Below, piece after piece: positions 34,586 to 42,347 of a stretch of DNA of 64,000 nucleotides. Each line of letters begins with the position of its first letter. Positions within the stretch are counted from its first letter, which is position 1. Position numbers and translations under genes: made by a program. The notes under the pieces were generated by a model that saw only the letters and a program-made list of their open reading frames with translations, did not search any database and had not been told where the DNA came from. The stretch comes from Micromonospora costi (lineage in GTDB: Bacteria > Actinomycetota > Actinomycetes > Mycobacteriales > Micromonosporaceae): assembly GCF_003626655.1 (NCBI RefSeq), contig NZ_RBAN01000005.1, positions 248,001 through 312,000 on the forward strand, written 5' to 3'.

Positions 34586-37300
34586 TTATCTGGCGTTTGC
34601 CGCGCCGGGCGTGGGGACCGTGGTCGTGACGAAGTCACGGCAGAGGCTGTCGGTGTCGCTGCCGTCGGGCCAGCGGGCGTTGCTGCGACCCGGGTTGGCG
34701 GCCGCACCGGCCACCACCGCGATGCAGCCGCCGCCGGCCTGGTCGGCCTCGAGGACGGCGAGCTCGGGACTGGTGATGGTGCCGTTACCGCTCGAGCTGC
34801 TCTGCTGGGAGCCGTAGACGATGGCGTCGACGACCACCGAACCGGTGGCGTCCCGCAGCGCGACCGAGCCCGCGCTGACCGAGAGGCTGCCACCGAACCA
34901 CTGGTCGGGTGCCGGGGACCCCTGGTAGCCCGCCGTGGTGATCTGGGGACCGACCACGGGCGCGCCGGTCGGGTGATCGTTGGCGAGGGGCTGGTCGAGA
35001 GTGATGCCGGCGCCCAGCGCCTGCACCGACGCGCCGCTGCTGTGCGGCCGGCCGGTCGGCGGCCAGAAGCTGACGCCCGTACCGCGGCCGGCCAGGTCGA
35101 CGGCCGACCGGTGGGCGAACCGCAGCGGCGCGGTCAGGTCGACGCCGGTGCCGTTGGCGCCGGTGGTGCCGATCGCCGCGACCGTGACGGTCTCCTTGTA
35201 TTCCCCAGCGTCCACCGTCAGGGTGTCACCGACGGTGAGGTTGGCGTTGGCCGCGACCTTGAGGTTGGTCGCGCCCGCGGCCGCCGGCGCCGACAGGGTC
35301 GTCTGGGTGGCCGCCTTGCCGACCGAGGTGACGGTTGCCTGCTCGTAGCCGGCGCCCGCGTCGATACCGATCTGCTGGCCGACGGTGAAGCCGGCCGCGC
35401 TGGTGACCGGGATGGTCGTCGACCCGGCGGGGATCGTGATCGAGCCGTGGGTGACCGGCACGAACAGGGTGGTCGCGGCGGTGGCCGCCGAGCCGACGCC
35501 GACGACCGTACGGGTCTCCCGGGTGGCGCCGGTGCCAATCTGGATCTGCTGGCCGTCGGCCAGGCCGGTGGTGCTCCGGACGTTGACGGTGGCCGCGCCG
35601 GCGGCGGTGGGAGCCGCCAGCCCCGAGCCCGAGAGGCCGAGCAGGTAGTAGTCGCCGCTCGCCAGCTTCGTCCCGGCTGGGATCGTGGCCAGCGTGACGG
35701 CGGCCGAGCCGCTCGGGGTGTTGGTCAGGGTCCAGTTGGAGAGGTCGACCTCGTCGGCGGAGGCGTTGTAGAGCTCGACGAACTGGTCGGTCGCGTTGCT
35801 GCTGGTGCGGAAGCGGACCTCGTTGACCCGGACCGGGAGGGCGCTGCGCACCGCCTGGCTGGTGACCGTCGACTGCCGGCCGCCCCGGGTCGGGTTCGTC
35901 CACTGGGCCCGGCCCGTCAGATAGCCGGCGCTGGTCGTCGCCGAGGTGACGGTGAAGGTCGCGCTCACGCTCGCGCCGGGCGCGACCGGGTCCTCGAAGG
36001 TCACCGAGGTGTCGTCGGTGCCCTTGACCACGGCGGTCCACCCGGCCGGCGCGGACAGGCTCAACGTGACGCCCACTGCGGTGGAGCCCGTGGTGTTGGT
36101 GAACGTCTGGGTGACCTCCTGGGCTGAGCCCGGGGTGAACGTGGTGGCCCGCGACAGACTGAGCCGCTGCACGTCGTACTTCGCGGCCACGACGTTGGCC
36201 TGGACCGCGTCGATGGTGGCGTCGGTCGGGTATCCGGTCGTCATCACACCCTCATAGAAGGTGCCGGCCGAACCGTTGCCGTTGTCGCCGCCGTTGCCGA
36301 GTTGGATGGCTCCCCGCCGGTGCATCGGGAAGTAGTTGCTGTTGGTGAGGGAGCCGGGGCGGATCCCGCTGTAGTAGGTCGTCAGCGGGCCCTGCTGCGC
36401 GTTGCCACCGCGCAGGTCCCACTGGTTACCGCCACCGCCGTTGACCACGCCCGTCACGAAGCGCCAGGAGTCGATGGTCGGTGTGGCGTCGTTCTGCCGG
36501 GCGTTGTATCCGGAGAACAGCCCGGCCTCCATGTCGGACATGATCCACGGGCCGGGGCCGCTGCCGCGTCCCCAGGCGGTGGCGGTGCCGAAATAGACGG
36601 TCTCCATGGTGCCGGTGCCCACCGCGCGGCTGTTGGTCGAGGTGTTGCCGTAGTTGTAGCAGCAGCCGCTGTCGTAGTGGGTGCCGTCGAAGACCGTGTA
36701 TATACCCTCCGGCTCGTCCTCCTTGGCGAGGTACGAGGCGTCGTTGTTGCGGTACCCCATGCCCGGGATGATGTAGACGCCGTACGCCTTGTGGCCGCCG
36801 ATCGTGACCGGCGCCATGTCGGCGATCGAGAGGGTGTTGTAGCCGCCCACGTCGGGGCCGCGGAAGGTGCCGGGGGGCGCCTGGTAGAGGTGGTTGCCCT
36901 TGCCGGACTGGTCGTAGATGACGGTGACGAGGCAGAGCGTGTTACCGCAGAACGCGTCCTGGGCGGCCGCGTCCGCGTATCCGCCGGCGTCGGCGAACGG
37001 CAGCGCGACGGGGGCGACCACGCCGATGTCCTTGACGGCGTTGTCGGAGGCGCGCCGGACCTGGTAGAGCGGGCCGTCGTAGGACGCGTACAGGGCTCGG
37101 GTCGAGCTGTGCGCGGCGACGCAGGGGGTGCCACCCGCGGCGTAGATGTCACAGGGTCCCTCTGATCTGGGCGGCGCGGCCGGCTTCGTGGCCTGCGCCG
37201 CCGGCGCCATCATCAGCGTTGCGCCGACCAGCGCGAGCGTCACGGCGGTACGAGCGGCGAGGGTTCGCGTGCGTGCGCGGCGGTTCGTGGCTCTGACCAT
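34586..37300 (-). CDS. Secreted GH54 alpha-L-arabinofuranosidase with NEW3-like and lamin-tail domains
   Basis: 904 residues. Signal peptide to about 38 (MMAPAAQATKPAA). Residues 48-380 match the ArfB/GH54 catalytic domain: PCDIYAAGGTPCVAAHSSTR, VTVIYDQSGKGNHLYQAP, the Cys-rich YDSGCCYNYGNTST, and the C-terminal YEGVMTTGYPTDATIDAVQA. A NEW3-like domain (about 385-480) follows. A lamin-tail-like domain starts at LPVRVNEVRFRTSS and is interrupted by about 190 residues made of three similar beta repeats (T-x-G-x-x-x-G-Q-x-I-x-I), then resumes to the end. The fungal-type CBM42 normally fused to GH54 is absent. Expected to remove alpha-L-arabinofuranosyl side chains extracellularly. Confidence 0.87.
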   Translation of the reverse strand: MVRATNRRARTRTLAARTAVTLALVGATLMMAPAAQATKPAAPPRSEGPCDIYAAGGTPCVAAHSSTRALYASYDGPLYQVRRASDNAVKDIGVVAPVALPFADAGGYADAAAQDAFCGNTLCLVTVIYDQSGKGNHLYQAPPGTFRGPDVGGYNTLSIADMAPVTIGGHKAYGVYIIPGMGYRNNDASYLAKEDEPEGIYTVFDGTHYDSGCCYNYGNTSTNSRAVGTGTMETVYFGTATAWGRGSGPGPWIMSDMEAGLFSGYNARQNDATPTIDSWRFVTGVVNGGGGNQWDLRGGNAQQGPLTTYYSGIRPGSLTNSNYFPMHRRGAIQLGNGGDNGNGSAGTFYEGVMTTGYPTDATIDAVQANVVAAKYDVQRLSLSRATTFTPGSAQEVTQTFTNTTGSTAVGVTLSLSAPAGWTAVVKGTDDTSVTFEDPVAPGASVSATFTVTSATTSAGYLTGRAQWTNPTRGGRQSTVTSQAVRSALPVRVNEVRFRTSSNATDQFVELYNASADEVDLSNWTLTNTPSGSAAVTLATIPAGTKLASGDYYLLGLSGSGLAAPTAAGAATVNVRSTTGLADGQQIQIGTGATRETRTVVGVGSAATAATTLFVPVTHGSITIPAGSTTIPVTSAAGFTVGQQIGIDAGAGYEQATVTSVGKAATQTTLSAPAAAGATNLKVAANANLTVGDTLTVDAGEYKETVTVAAIGTTGANGTGVDLTAPLRFAHRSAVDLAGRGTGVSFWPPTGRPHSSGASVQALGAGITLDQPLANDHPTGAPVVGPQITTAGYQGSPAPDQWFGGSLSVSAGSVALRDATGSVVVDAIVYGSQQSSSSGNGTITSPELAVLEADQAGGGCIAVVAGAAANPGRSNARWPDGSDTDSLCRDFVTTTVPTPGAANAR

Positions 37301-37483
37301 GTCGCAACAGCTCCTCTTCCGGAGTCCTGAAGGTGGACGGGCGTTTCCGGTGCCACCGCGACGCCTGTGGCGGCGTCCTCGGGACCGTCCGGTGGGCGGT
37401 CGCAGTGGTGGGGGTTTCTGTCACCGCTGGCGGAATTGCATCAGGTGGGAAGCGTTCTCCTCTGCGCAATCGAGGCGTACGAC

Positions 37484-37497
37484 TGTTAGCGCTAACT
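37484..37497. promoter_or_regulatory. LacI-type operator, internal leader copy
   Basis: TGTTAGCGCTAACT, 13 of 14 bases symmetric with the consensus, lies 184 bp upstream of the GH54 start and about 100 bp downstream of the second operator, inside the predicted leader. Confidence 0.6.
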
Positions 37498-37594
37498 AGC
37501 ATCGGTCGGGGCGCCGTCGTCCGCATATCGGGGCATGGCACAGCAGCCCTCGGTGGGCAGGTGCTCGACGCTGATTAGCGGGCTGTTGGCGAGA

Positions 37595-37653
37595 TGTTAG
37601 CGTTAACACTCATCGGCCATTTCATTGAAACACCGTCGGCACATTAGTGTCAA
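37595..37653 (-). promoter_or_regulatory. Promoter and LacI-type operator of the GH54/GH127 transcript
   Basis: On the minus strand TTGACA is at 37653-37648, an 18-bp spacer follows, TTCAAT is at 37629-37624, and TGTTAACGCTAACA (37608-37595) lies 15 bp further on. Both hexamers, the CTA after TTGACA and the TGT before TTCAAT match the promoter at 26149. The resulting leader before the GH54 start is about 300 nt. Confidence 0.65.
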
Positions 37654-38073
37654 TCGACGTTTCCACCTGCTTCTATGGTCAACGCTCCCACCGGGCCGTT
37701 AGGCCTCGCCGGGTCGGCGAAGCACGAGTCGGTGGACGCCGGCTCAGCAGTTCACTGACGGGTTCGCCCGACGGCCCCCGCGGGCACCGTGTTTGCTGCC
37801 GCGACAGTCGTGCCGCGGGGGCCCGCGCCCCCGCACGTGGTCACCGCGTTCGAGATCGACGCCCCACGCTGCCGGCCCACCGTTCGTGTGGGCGTGGAAA
37901 CGGCATGGCCCGCCGTACGAGAGATGGACCGGCGGGCCATGCCGGGCTTGGGATGCCGTCGTGCGGCGGTGGAGCCGTGGACGGCGCGTCCTCGGGGTGG
38001 GAGGTGCGGGCGGTCGACGTGCGGCACCGGCCAGGACATGGCCTTCGCTGATCTCGCGATCGGCTTCCCGACA
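37654..38073. other. Intergenic region between the arabinose locus and the redox operon
   Basis: No convincing gene on either strand. A 15-bp perfect inverted repeat CGGCATGGCCCGCCG (37901-37915 with 37930-37944, 14-nt loop) is a possible terminator or barrier. Confidence 0.5.
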
Positions 38074-38109
38074 GCATCATTACTTGCTAACTTTAGCAAG
38101 TAATGATGC
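38074..38109. promoter_or_regulatory. 36-bp palindrome upstream of the malic-enzyme/ArsR/Hyc-like operon
   Basis: GCATCATTACTTGCTA (38074-38089) and its exact complement (38094-38109) flank ACTT. It is strikingly A+T-rich for this genome and starts about 130 bp before the first gene of the operon. ArsR-family dimers bind inverted repeats of this type, and an ArsR gene is the operon's second member, so autoregulation is likely. A leader-RNA hairpin is the alternative. Confidence 0.6.
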
Positions 38110-38205
38110 TGCTTGGTTTCGGGTCGCCTGGGTGAGCGGCCGGCATACGCCGGGCCCGTCCGGCCGAACGACGCCCTGAGATCGTGGATCGCCGATGAGC
38201 AGGTG

Positions 38206-39372
38206 ATGTCACAGATGAATGCCGACAGCGAACAGCGGTCGCGGACGTCACGGTGGCAGACCCCAGGCGAAGGAGTGCGAGCCGAGCCTTCGGCGCACGA
38301 CGTGACCGGACTGCGGCGGTACCGGGTGGCGGTGGTGACCGACGGCACCGCCGTGCCGGGTCGGGGTGAGGGGGGAGTGGCAGCGGCGTTACGGGTGGTG
38401 GACGGCAAGGCGGTCCTCCTGACCCGCCTAGCCGCGATCGAGGCGGTGCCGGTGTTCGTCACCCCGACCGGCACCGACGAGTTCGTGGCGACGGTGCGAG
38501 CGCTCGCCTCCTCATTCGATGGCATCGATCTGGAGGCGATCGCGGCGCCGGCTTGCTTCGAGGCGGAACGACGGCTGCAGGAGACCGTGGACATCCCGGT
38601 CTTCCACGACGACCAGCACGGCACGGCGATCGTGGTGCTGGCCGCCCTGCGTAACGCGCTGCGGGTGGTGGGCAAGCGGATGGAATCGGCGCGGCTGGTG
38701 GTGATCGGCGCCGGGCCGGCGGGTACCGCGACGGTGCGGTTGCTGGTGGCGGCAGGGGCCGCCGACGTGGTGGTGGTTGTCCGGGGCGTGGTGCTGCACC
38801 GCGATGACATGCCCTCGTTGCCGCCGCACCAGGCGCGGCTGGCTGAACGGACCAACCCGCGGGGGGTGCGGGGCGGGCTCGCCGAGGCACTGGCTGGGGC
38901 GGACGCGGCGCTCGGGTTTACGCCGGCGCTCACCCGGGGCCTGGTGGCGTCCATGGGCGAGGGGCCGGTGGTGCTCGCCTTGGCCGGCCCCGAGCCGGAG
39001 ATCCAGCCGCACCTGATCAGTGACATCGCCGCGGTGGTGGCCACCAGCCACGCCGGCTACCCGAACCAGGTCAGTACCGCACTGGCGTTCCCGGGCGTGT
39101 TTCGGGGAGCACTGGACGCACGCGCGCCGCGGGTCACGATGTCGATGAGGCTGGCCGCCTCCGACGTGCTGGCTGGGCTGCTGCCCCGGGAAGCGCTGTC
39201 GGCCACGCGGCTGCTACCCGAACTGGGTGACGATCGGGTCGTGCCCACGGTGGCGGGGGCGGTGGCGGCGGTCGCCGCCGAACGCTGGCGCAGCCGCCGA
39301 CCGGGGCCCGGCGGCGTGCCCGAACAGGGCGCAGATCGTAGCGTGTCTGCCCAGAAAGGGGTGGGCCCGTGA
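38206..39372 (+). CDS. Malic-enzyme-like protein, N-terminally short and missing a metal ligand
   Basis: 388 residues (ATG at 38206; other in-frame starts lie nearby, including ATG 38215). VAVVTDGTAV, GIDLEAIAAPACFEAE and IPVFHDDQHGTAIVVLAALR are the malic enzyme core, and VVIGAGPAGTATVRLL is the NAD(P)-binding motif; NPRG and SHAGYPNQVST are also kept. But the usual N-terminal segment with the catalytic Tyr (L-A-Y-T-P-G-V) is absent, and the metal-binding E-D pair reads E110-A111. K68 of VDGKAV remains. It is probably not a normal decarboxylating malic enzyme; an NAD(P)-sensing or altered dehydrogenase role is possible. Its stop overlaps the ArsR start (GTGA). Confidence 0.75.
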   Translation: MSQMNADSEQRSRTSRWQTPGEGVRAEPSAHDVTGLRRYRVAVVTDGTAVPGRGEGGVAAALRVVDGKAVLLTRLAAIEAVPVFVTPTGTDEFVATVRALASSFDGIDLEAIAAPACFEAERRLQETVDIPVFHDDQHGTAIVVLAALRNALRVVGKRMESARLVVIGAGPAGTATVRLLVAAGAADVVVVVRGVVLHRDDMPSLPPHQARLAERTNPRGVRGGLAEALAGADAALGFTPALTRGLVASMGEGPVVLALAGPEPEIQPHLISDIAAVVATSHAGYPNQVSTALAFPGVFRGALDARAPRVTMSMRLAASDVLAGLLPREALSATRLLPELGDDRVVPTVAGAVAAVAAERWRSRRPGPGGVPEQGADRSVSAQKGVGP

Positions 39373-39713
39373 GCACGCCGTTGTATCAGGCCAAGGCCGA
39401 GTTCTTCAAGACGTTGGGGCATCCGGCACGGATTCGCGTACTGGAACTTCTCGCCGAACGCGAGCATGCGGTGTCGGAACTACTGCCGCAGGTGGGCATC
39501 GAAGCGGCGCACCTGTCGCAACAGTTGGCGGTGCTGCGCCGGGCGAACCTGGTGGTGACCCGCCGGGACGGTTCGACCGTGTACTACTCGCTGGTCAGCC
39601 CGCAGGTGGCCGAGTTGCTGGCAGTGGCACGGCGGATCCTGACCGAAGTGTTGAGCAGCCAGGCCGAACTTCTGGGTGATCTCCGCGCCGCCGAGCGGAC
39701 CGACCCGTCATGA
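39369..39713 (+). CDS. ArsR-family transcriptional regulator (Rv0081-like)
   Basis: 114 residues, GTG overlapping the previous stop. Winged helix: AEFFKTLGHPARIRVLELLA, then recognition helix AAHLSQQLAVLRRANLV and wing RRDGSTVYYSL. There is no cysteine at all, so it lacks the ELCVCDL-type metal thiolate site and is unlikely to be a metal sensor. From memory, sequence and gene order resemble M. tuberculosis Rv0081, the hypoxia-linked ArsR regulator heading the Rv0082-Rv0087 formate-hydrogenlyase-like genes. It probably represses its own operon through the palindrome at 38074-38109. Confidence 0.88.
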   Translation: MSTPLYQAKAEFFKTLGHPARIRVLELLAEREHAVSELLPQVGIEAAHLSQQLAVLRRANLVVTRRDGSTVYYSLVSPQVAELLAVARRILTEVLSSQAELLGDLRAAERTDPS

Positions 39714-39782
39714 ACGGACCGACCGCAGCACCCCGGCCGAGCCGGAACGCGCCGGGACGAGATCGAGGAGGGGGAGCAGACT

Positions 39783-40262
39783 ATGGGACTGAGCCGGACG
39801 ATGCGCCGTGTGGGCCGGATGGCCGAACCGGCACCGCGCACGTCGGCACACCGACCACCCGGCGCAGCCGGACTGGGCGGGTCGGTGCAGGTGCGACATG
39901 TCGACGCCGGGTCCTGCAACGGCTGCGAGATCGAGATCGGGCAGGCGTTCAGCCCGGTCTACGACGCCGAGCGGCACGGCGTACGGCTGGTGGCGTCGCC
40001 GCGGCACGCTGACGTCCTGACGGTGACCGGCCCGGTCACGGTGAACATGGCCGGAGCGCTGCGCAAGACGTACGACGCGATGCCCGAGCCGAGGTTGGTC
40101 GTTGCGGTGGGCGACTGCGCCCGCGACTGCGGGCTGTTCGCTGGCGGGTACGGCGTGCTCGGGCCGGTGTCCGATGTCGTGCCGGTGGACGTGCAGGTAT
40201 CCGGATGCCCGCCCGAACCGGCGGCGATCGTGTCCGCACTGCGTGCCCTGACAGGCCGATGA
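39783..40262 (+). CDS. NuoB/HycG-like small subunit of hydrogenase-4-like complex
   Basis: 159 residues; GAGGAGGGGGAG precedes the ATG. Cysteines of a single proximal [4Fe-4S] cluster are present: C45 and C48 (DAGSCNGCEIEI), C112 (VAVGDCARDCG) and C142 (VSGCPPEPAA). This CxxC spacing is of the group 4 hydrogenase small-subunit type rather than the adjacent Cys pair of complex I NuoB. An N-terminal extension of about 35 residues is not family-like. It should dock to the large subunit encoded at 45451 and pass electrons through one cluster. Stop overlaps the next start. Confidence 0.88.
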   Translation: MGLSRTMRRVGRMAEPAPRTSAHRPPGAAGLGGSVQVRHVDAGSCNGCEIEIGQAFSPVYDAERHGVRLVASPRHADVLTVTGPVTVNMAGALRKTYDAMPEPRLVVAVGDCARDCGLFAGGYGVLGPVSDVVPVDVQVSGCPPEPAAIVSALRALTGR

Positions 40263-42274
40263 CCCCGGTCGCCGCCGCGTTGGGCGGCGCCTTCTCCATG
40301 GCGGCAGGTGGGGCGCTCGCCGGATTGGTCACGCCCGCTCGGTGGCGCTCCGCCGTGGTCGGCGCGGCGACCGCCGGGGTCGGGATCGCGGGTGCCATCG
40401 CAGGGCTCGCCGCCGTGTCCGGGACGGGCTGGCAGGTACGGCTGCCCGACCTGCTGCCGTTGGCCGGGGTGAGCCTCACCGTCGATGCCGTGGGCGGATG
40501 GTTCCTGCTCCTGATCGGCGGGGTGGCCGCGGTCGTCGGGGTGTACACCGTGGGCTACACCGGTCAGACCGGGCACGGCCCAGCCGCCCGAGGCGCGCTC
40601 GCGCTCGTGCCGCTGTTCGTGGCGGCGATGCTGCTCGTGCCGGCCGCGGGCAGCGTCTCGACGTTCCTGCTGGCGTGGGAACTGATGGCAGTGACGTCAC
40701 TGCTGCTCATGCTTGCAGAACATCGCCACACGCCCGCCGTGCGCACCGCGGGGCTGTGGTACGCGGCGATGACGCAGGCCGGTTTCGTGGCGGTGCTCCT
40801 GGGTCTGGCCTGGCTCGCCGCAGCAGCCGGTGGGGAGTCGTTCGACACCATCCGCGACCGTGCGGCACAGCTGTCGCCGCTGGCGTCCAGCGGAGTGTTC
40901 CTGCTGTGCCTGGCAGGATTCGCGTCGAAGGCCGGCGTGGTGCCACTGCATCCGTGGCTGCCCCGCGCGCACGCGGAAGCCCCGTCGCACGTGTCCGCGC
41001 TGATGAGCGCCGCGATGGTGAAGCTCGGGGTGTACGGCATCGTCCGGATCGCGTTTGACCTGCTAGGCGGCGGACCTCGCTGGTGGTGGCTGCTGCTCGG
41101 CGCCCTGGGCGCCCTCTCGGCGCTGTACGGGATCCTGCAGGCCGCGGTGGCGACCGACCTGAAACGCCTGTTGGCGTTCTCGACCAGTGAGAACGTCGGC
41201 CTGATCCTGCTCGGCCTGGCCGCGGCTGGGCTGCTGGCCGGCGCGGGGCAGTTCACGGTCGCCGGTGTGGCGGTGGCGGCGGCGCTGCTGCACGCCGCCA
41301 ACCACGCCGGGTTCAAGACGCTGCTGTTCTGCGGAGCCGGGTCGGTGCTGCGCGCAACCGGCACCCGCGATCTCGACGAGCTGGGCGGGCTGTCGCGGCG
41401 GATGCCGGCGACCACGGTCCTGGTCGGCGTCGGCGTTCTCGGCGCGGCGGCGCTGCCGCCGGGCAACGGTTTCATCTCCGAATGGCTGCTGCTGCAGGCG
41501 CTGTTGCATCGCGACCCGGCCGGCGGGACGACGCTGATCATCGCCGCGCCGGTCGCGGTCGCCGTGGTCGCGTTGACCGCCGGAGTGGGAGTAGCCACCT
41601 ACGTCAAGGCGCTCGGCACCGGGTTCCTGGCCCGCCCCCGCAGCACCAAGGCCAGCGACGCGGTCGAATCCCCACCCACGATGCTGGCCGGAATGGGCCT
41701 GGCCGCGGCGGTATGCGCCGGGTTGGCCGTCTTCCCCGCGGTGACCGCCCCCGCCCTGGACCGGGTCACCAGTGGCCTGCGGGTCGGATCCGCGCCGATG
41801 CAGGGAGGAGTCGATCTGCAACTGGCCGGCGTCGCCGCCAGCATCTCCCCGCTCTGGATCGCCGTCGGTGCGGTCGGACTCGCCGTCGCCGTCGCCGCCG
41901 TCGCGCGCACGACCGGTCGGACGCGCCGCCGGGCTGCCGCCTGGGACTGCGGCGACGGACCGCTGACCGCGCGGATGGAGTACACGTCGACGTCGTTCGC
42001 AGAGCCGTTGCAGCGGGTCTTCGACGACGTGCTGGCCCCCGAACAGGACATCGACGTCACCCACCCGGCCGAGTCGGCCTACCTGGTGCGGACGGTGGAA
42101 TACCGGCGACGGCTCCCGGACCGTGTGGAGGCCCGCCTGTTCGGTCCACTGATGACCGCCGTCTCGTCGATCGGCCAGGCGGCACGCGGCCTGGCGACCG
42201 GCAGCGTGCACCGCTACCTGGCCTACATGCTCACCGCCCTCGTGGCGGTGCTGATCGCCGGGGTGTTCCGTTGA
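40259..42274 (+). CDS. HyfB-like antiporter-type membrane subunit (NuoL/M homologue)
   Basis: 671 residues, ATGA overlap with the previous gene. About 16 helices. The central proton-translocation core is intact: an acidic residue in FLLAWELMAV and FASKAGVVPLHPWLPRAHAE with the helix-7/8 lysine, then SALMSAAMVKLGVYG, LKRLLAFSTSEN and a helix with HAANHAGFKTLLF. The C-terminal quarter (RRRAAAWDCGDG onwards, TSTSFAEPLQRVF) matches HyfB/HycC. It should pump or channel ions when the complex turns over. Confidence 0.88.
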   Translation: MTPVAAALGGAFSMAAGGALAGLVTPARWRSAVVGAATAGVGIAGAIAGLAAVSGTGWQVRLPDLLPLAGVSLTVDAVGGWFLLLIGGVAAVVGVYTVGYTGQTGHGPAARGALALVPLFVAAMLLVPAAGSVSTFLLAWELMAVTSLLLMLAEHRHTPAVRTAGLWYAAMTQAGFVAVLLGLAWLAAAAGGESFDTIRDRAAQLSPLASSGVFLLCLAGFASKAGVVPLHPWLPRAHAEAPSHVSALMSAAMVKLGVYGIVRIAFDLLGGGPRWWWLLLGALGALSALYGILQAAVATDLKRLLAFSTSENVGLILLGLAAAGLLAGAGQFTVAGVAVAAALLHAANHAGFKTLLFCGAGSVLRATGTRDLDELGGLSRRMPATTVLVGVGVLGAAALPPGNGFISEWLLLQALLHRDPAGGTTLIIAAPVAVAVVALTAGVGVATYVKALGTGFLARPRSTKASDAVESPPTMLAGMGLAAAVCAGLAVFPAVTAPALDRVTSGLRVGSAPMQGGVDLQLAGVAASISPLWIAVGAVGLAVAVAAVARTTGRTRRRAAAWDCGDGPLTARMEYTSTSFAEPLQRVFDDVLAPEQDIDVTHPAESAYLVRTVEYRRRLPDRVEARLFGPLMTAVSSIGQAARGLATGSVHRYLAYMLTALVAVLIAGVFR

Positions 42275-42347
42275 CCCCACCCTGCACCTGCCGTGATGGT
42301 CGATGGTCGCGCCGCTGCCGGTGGCGGCCGACGGGCAGGGATCTCGC

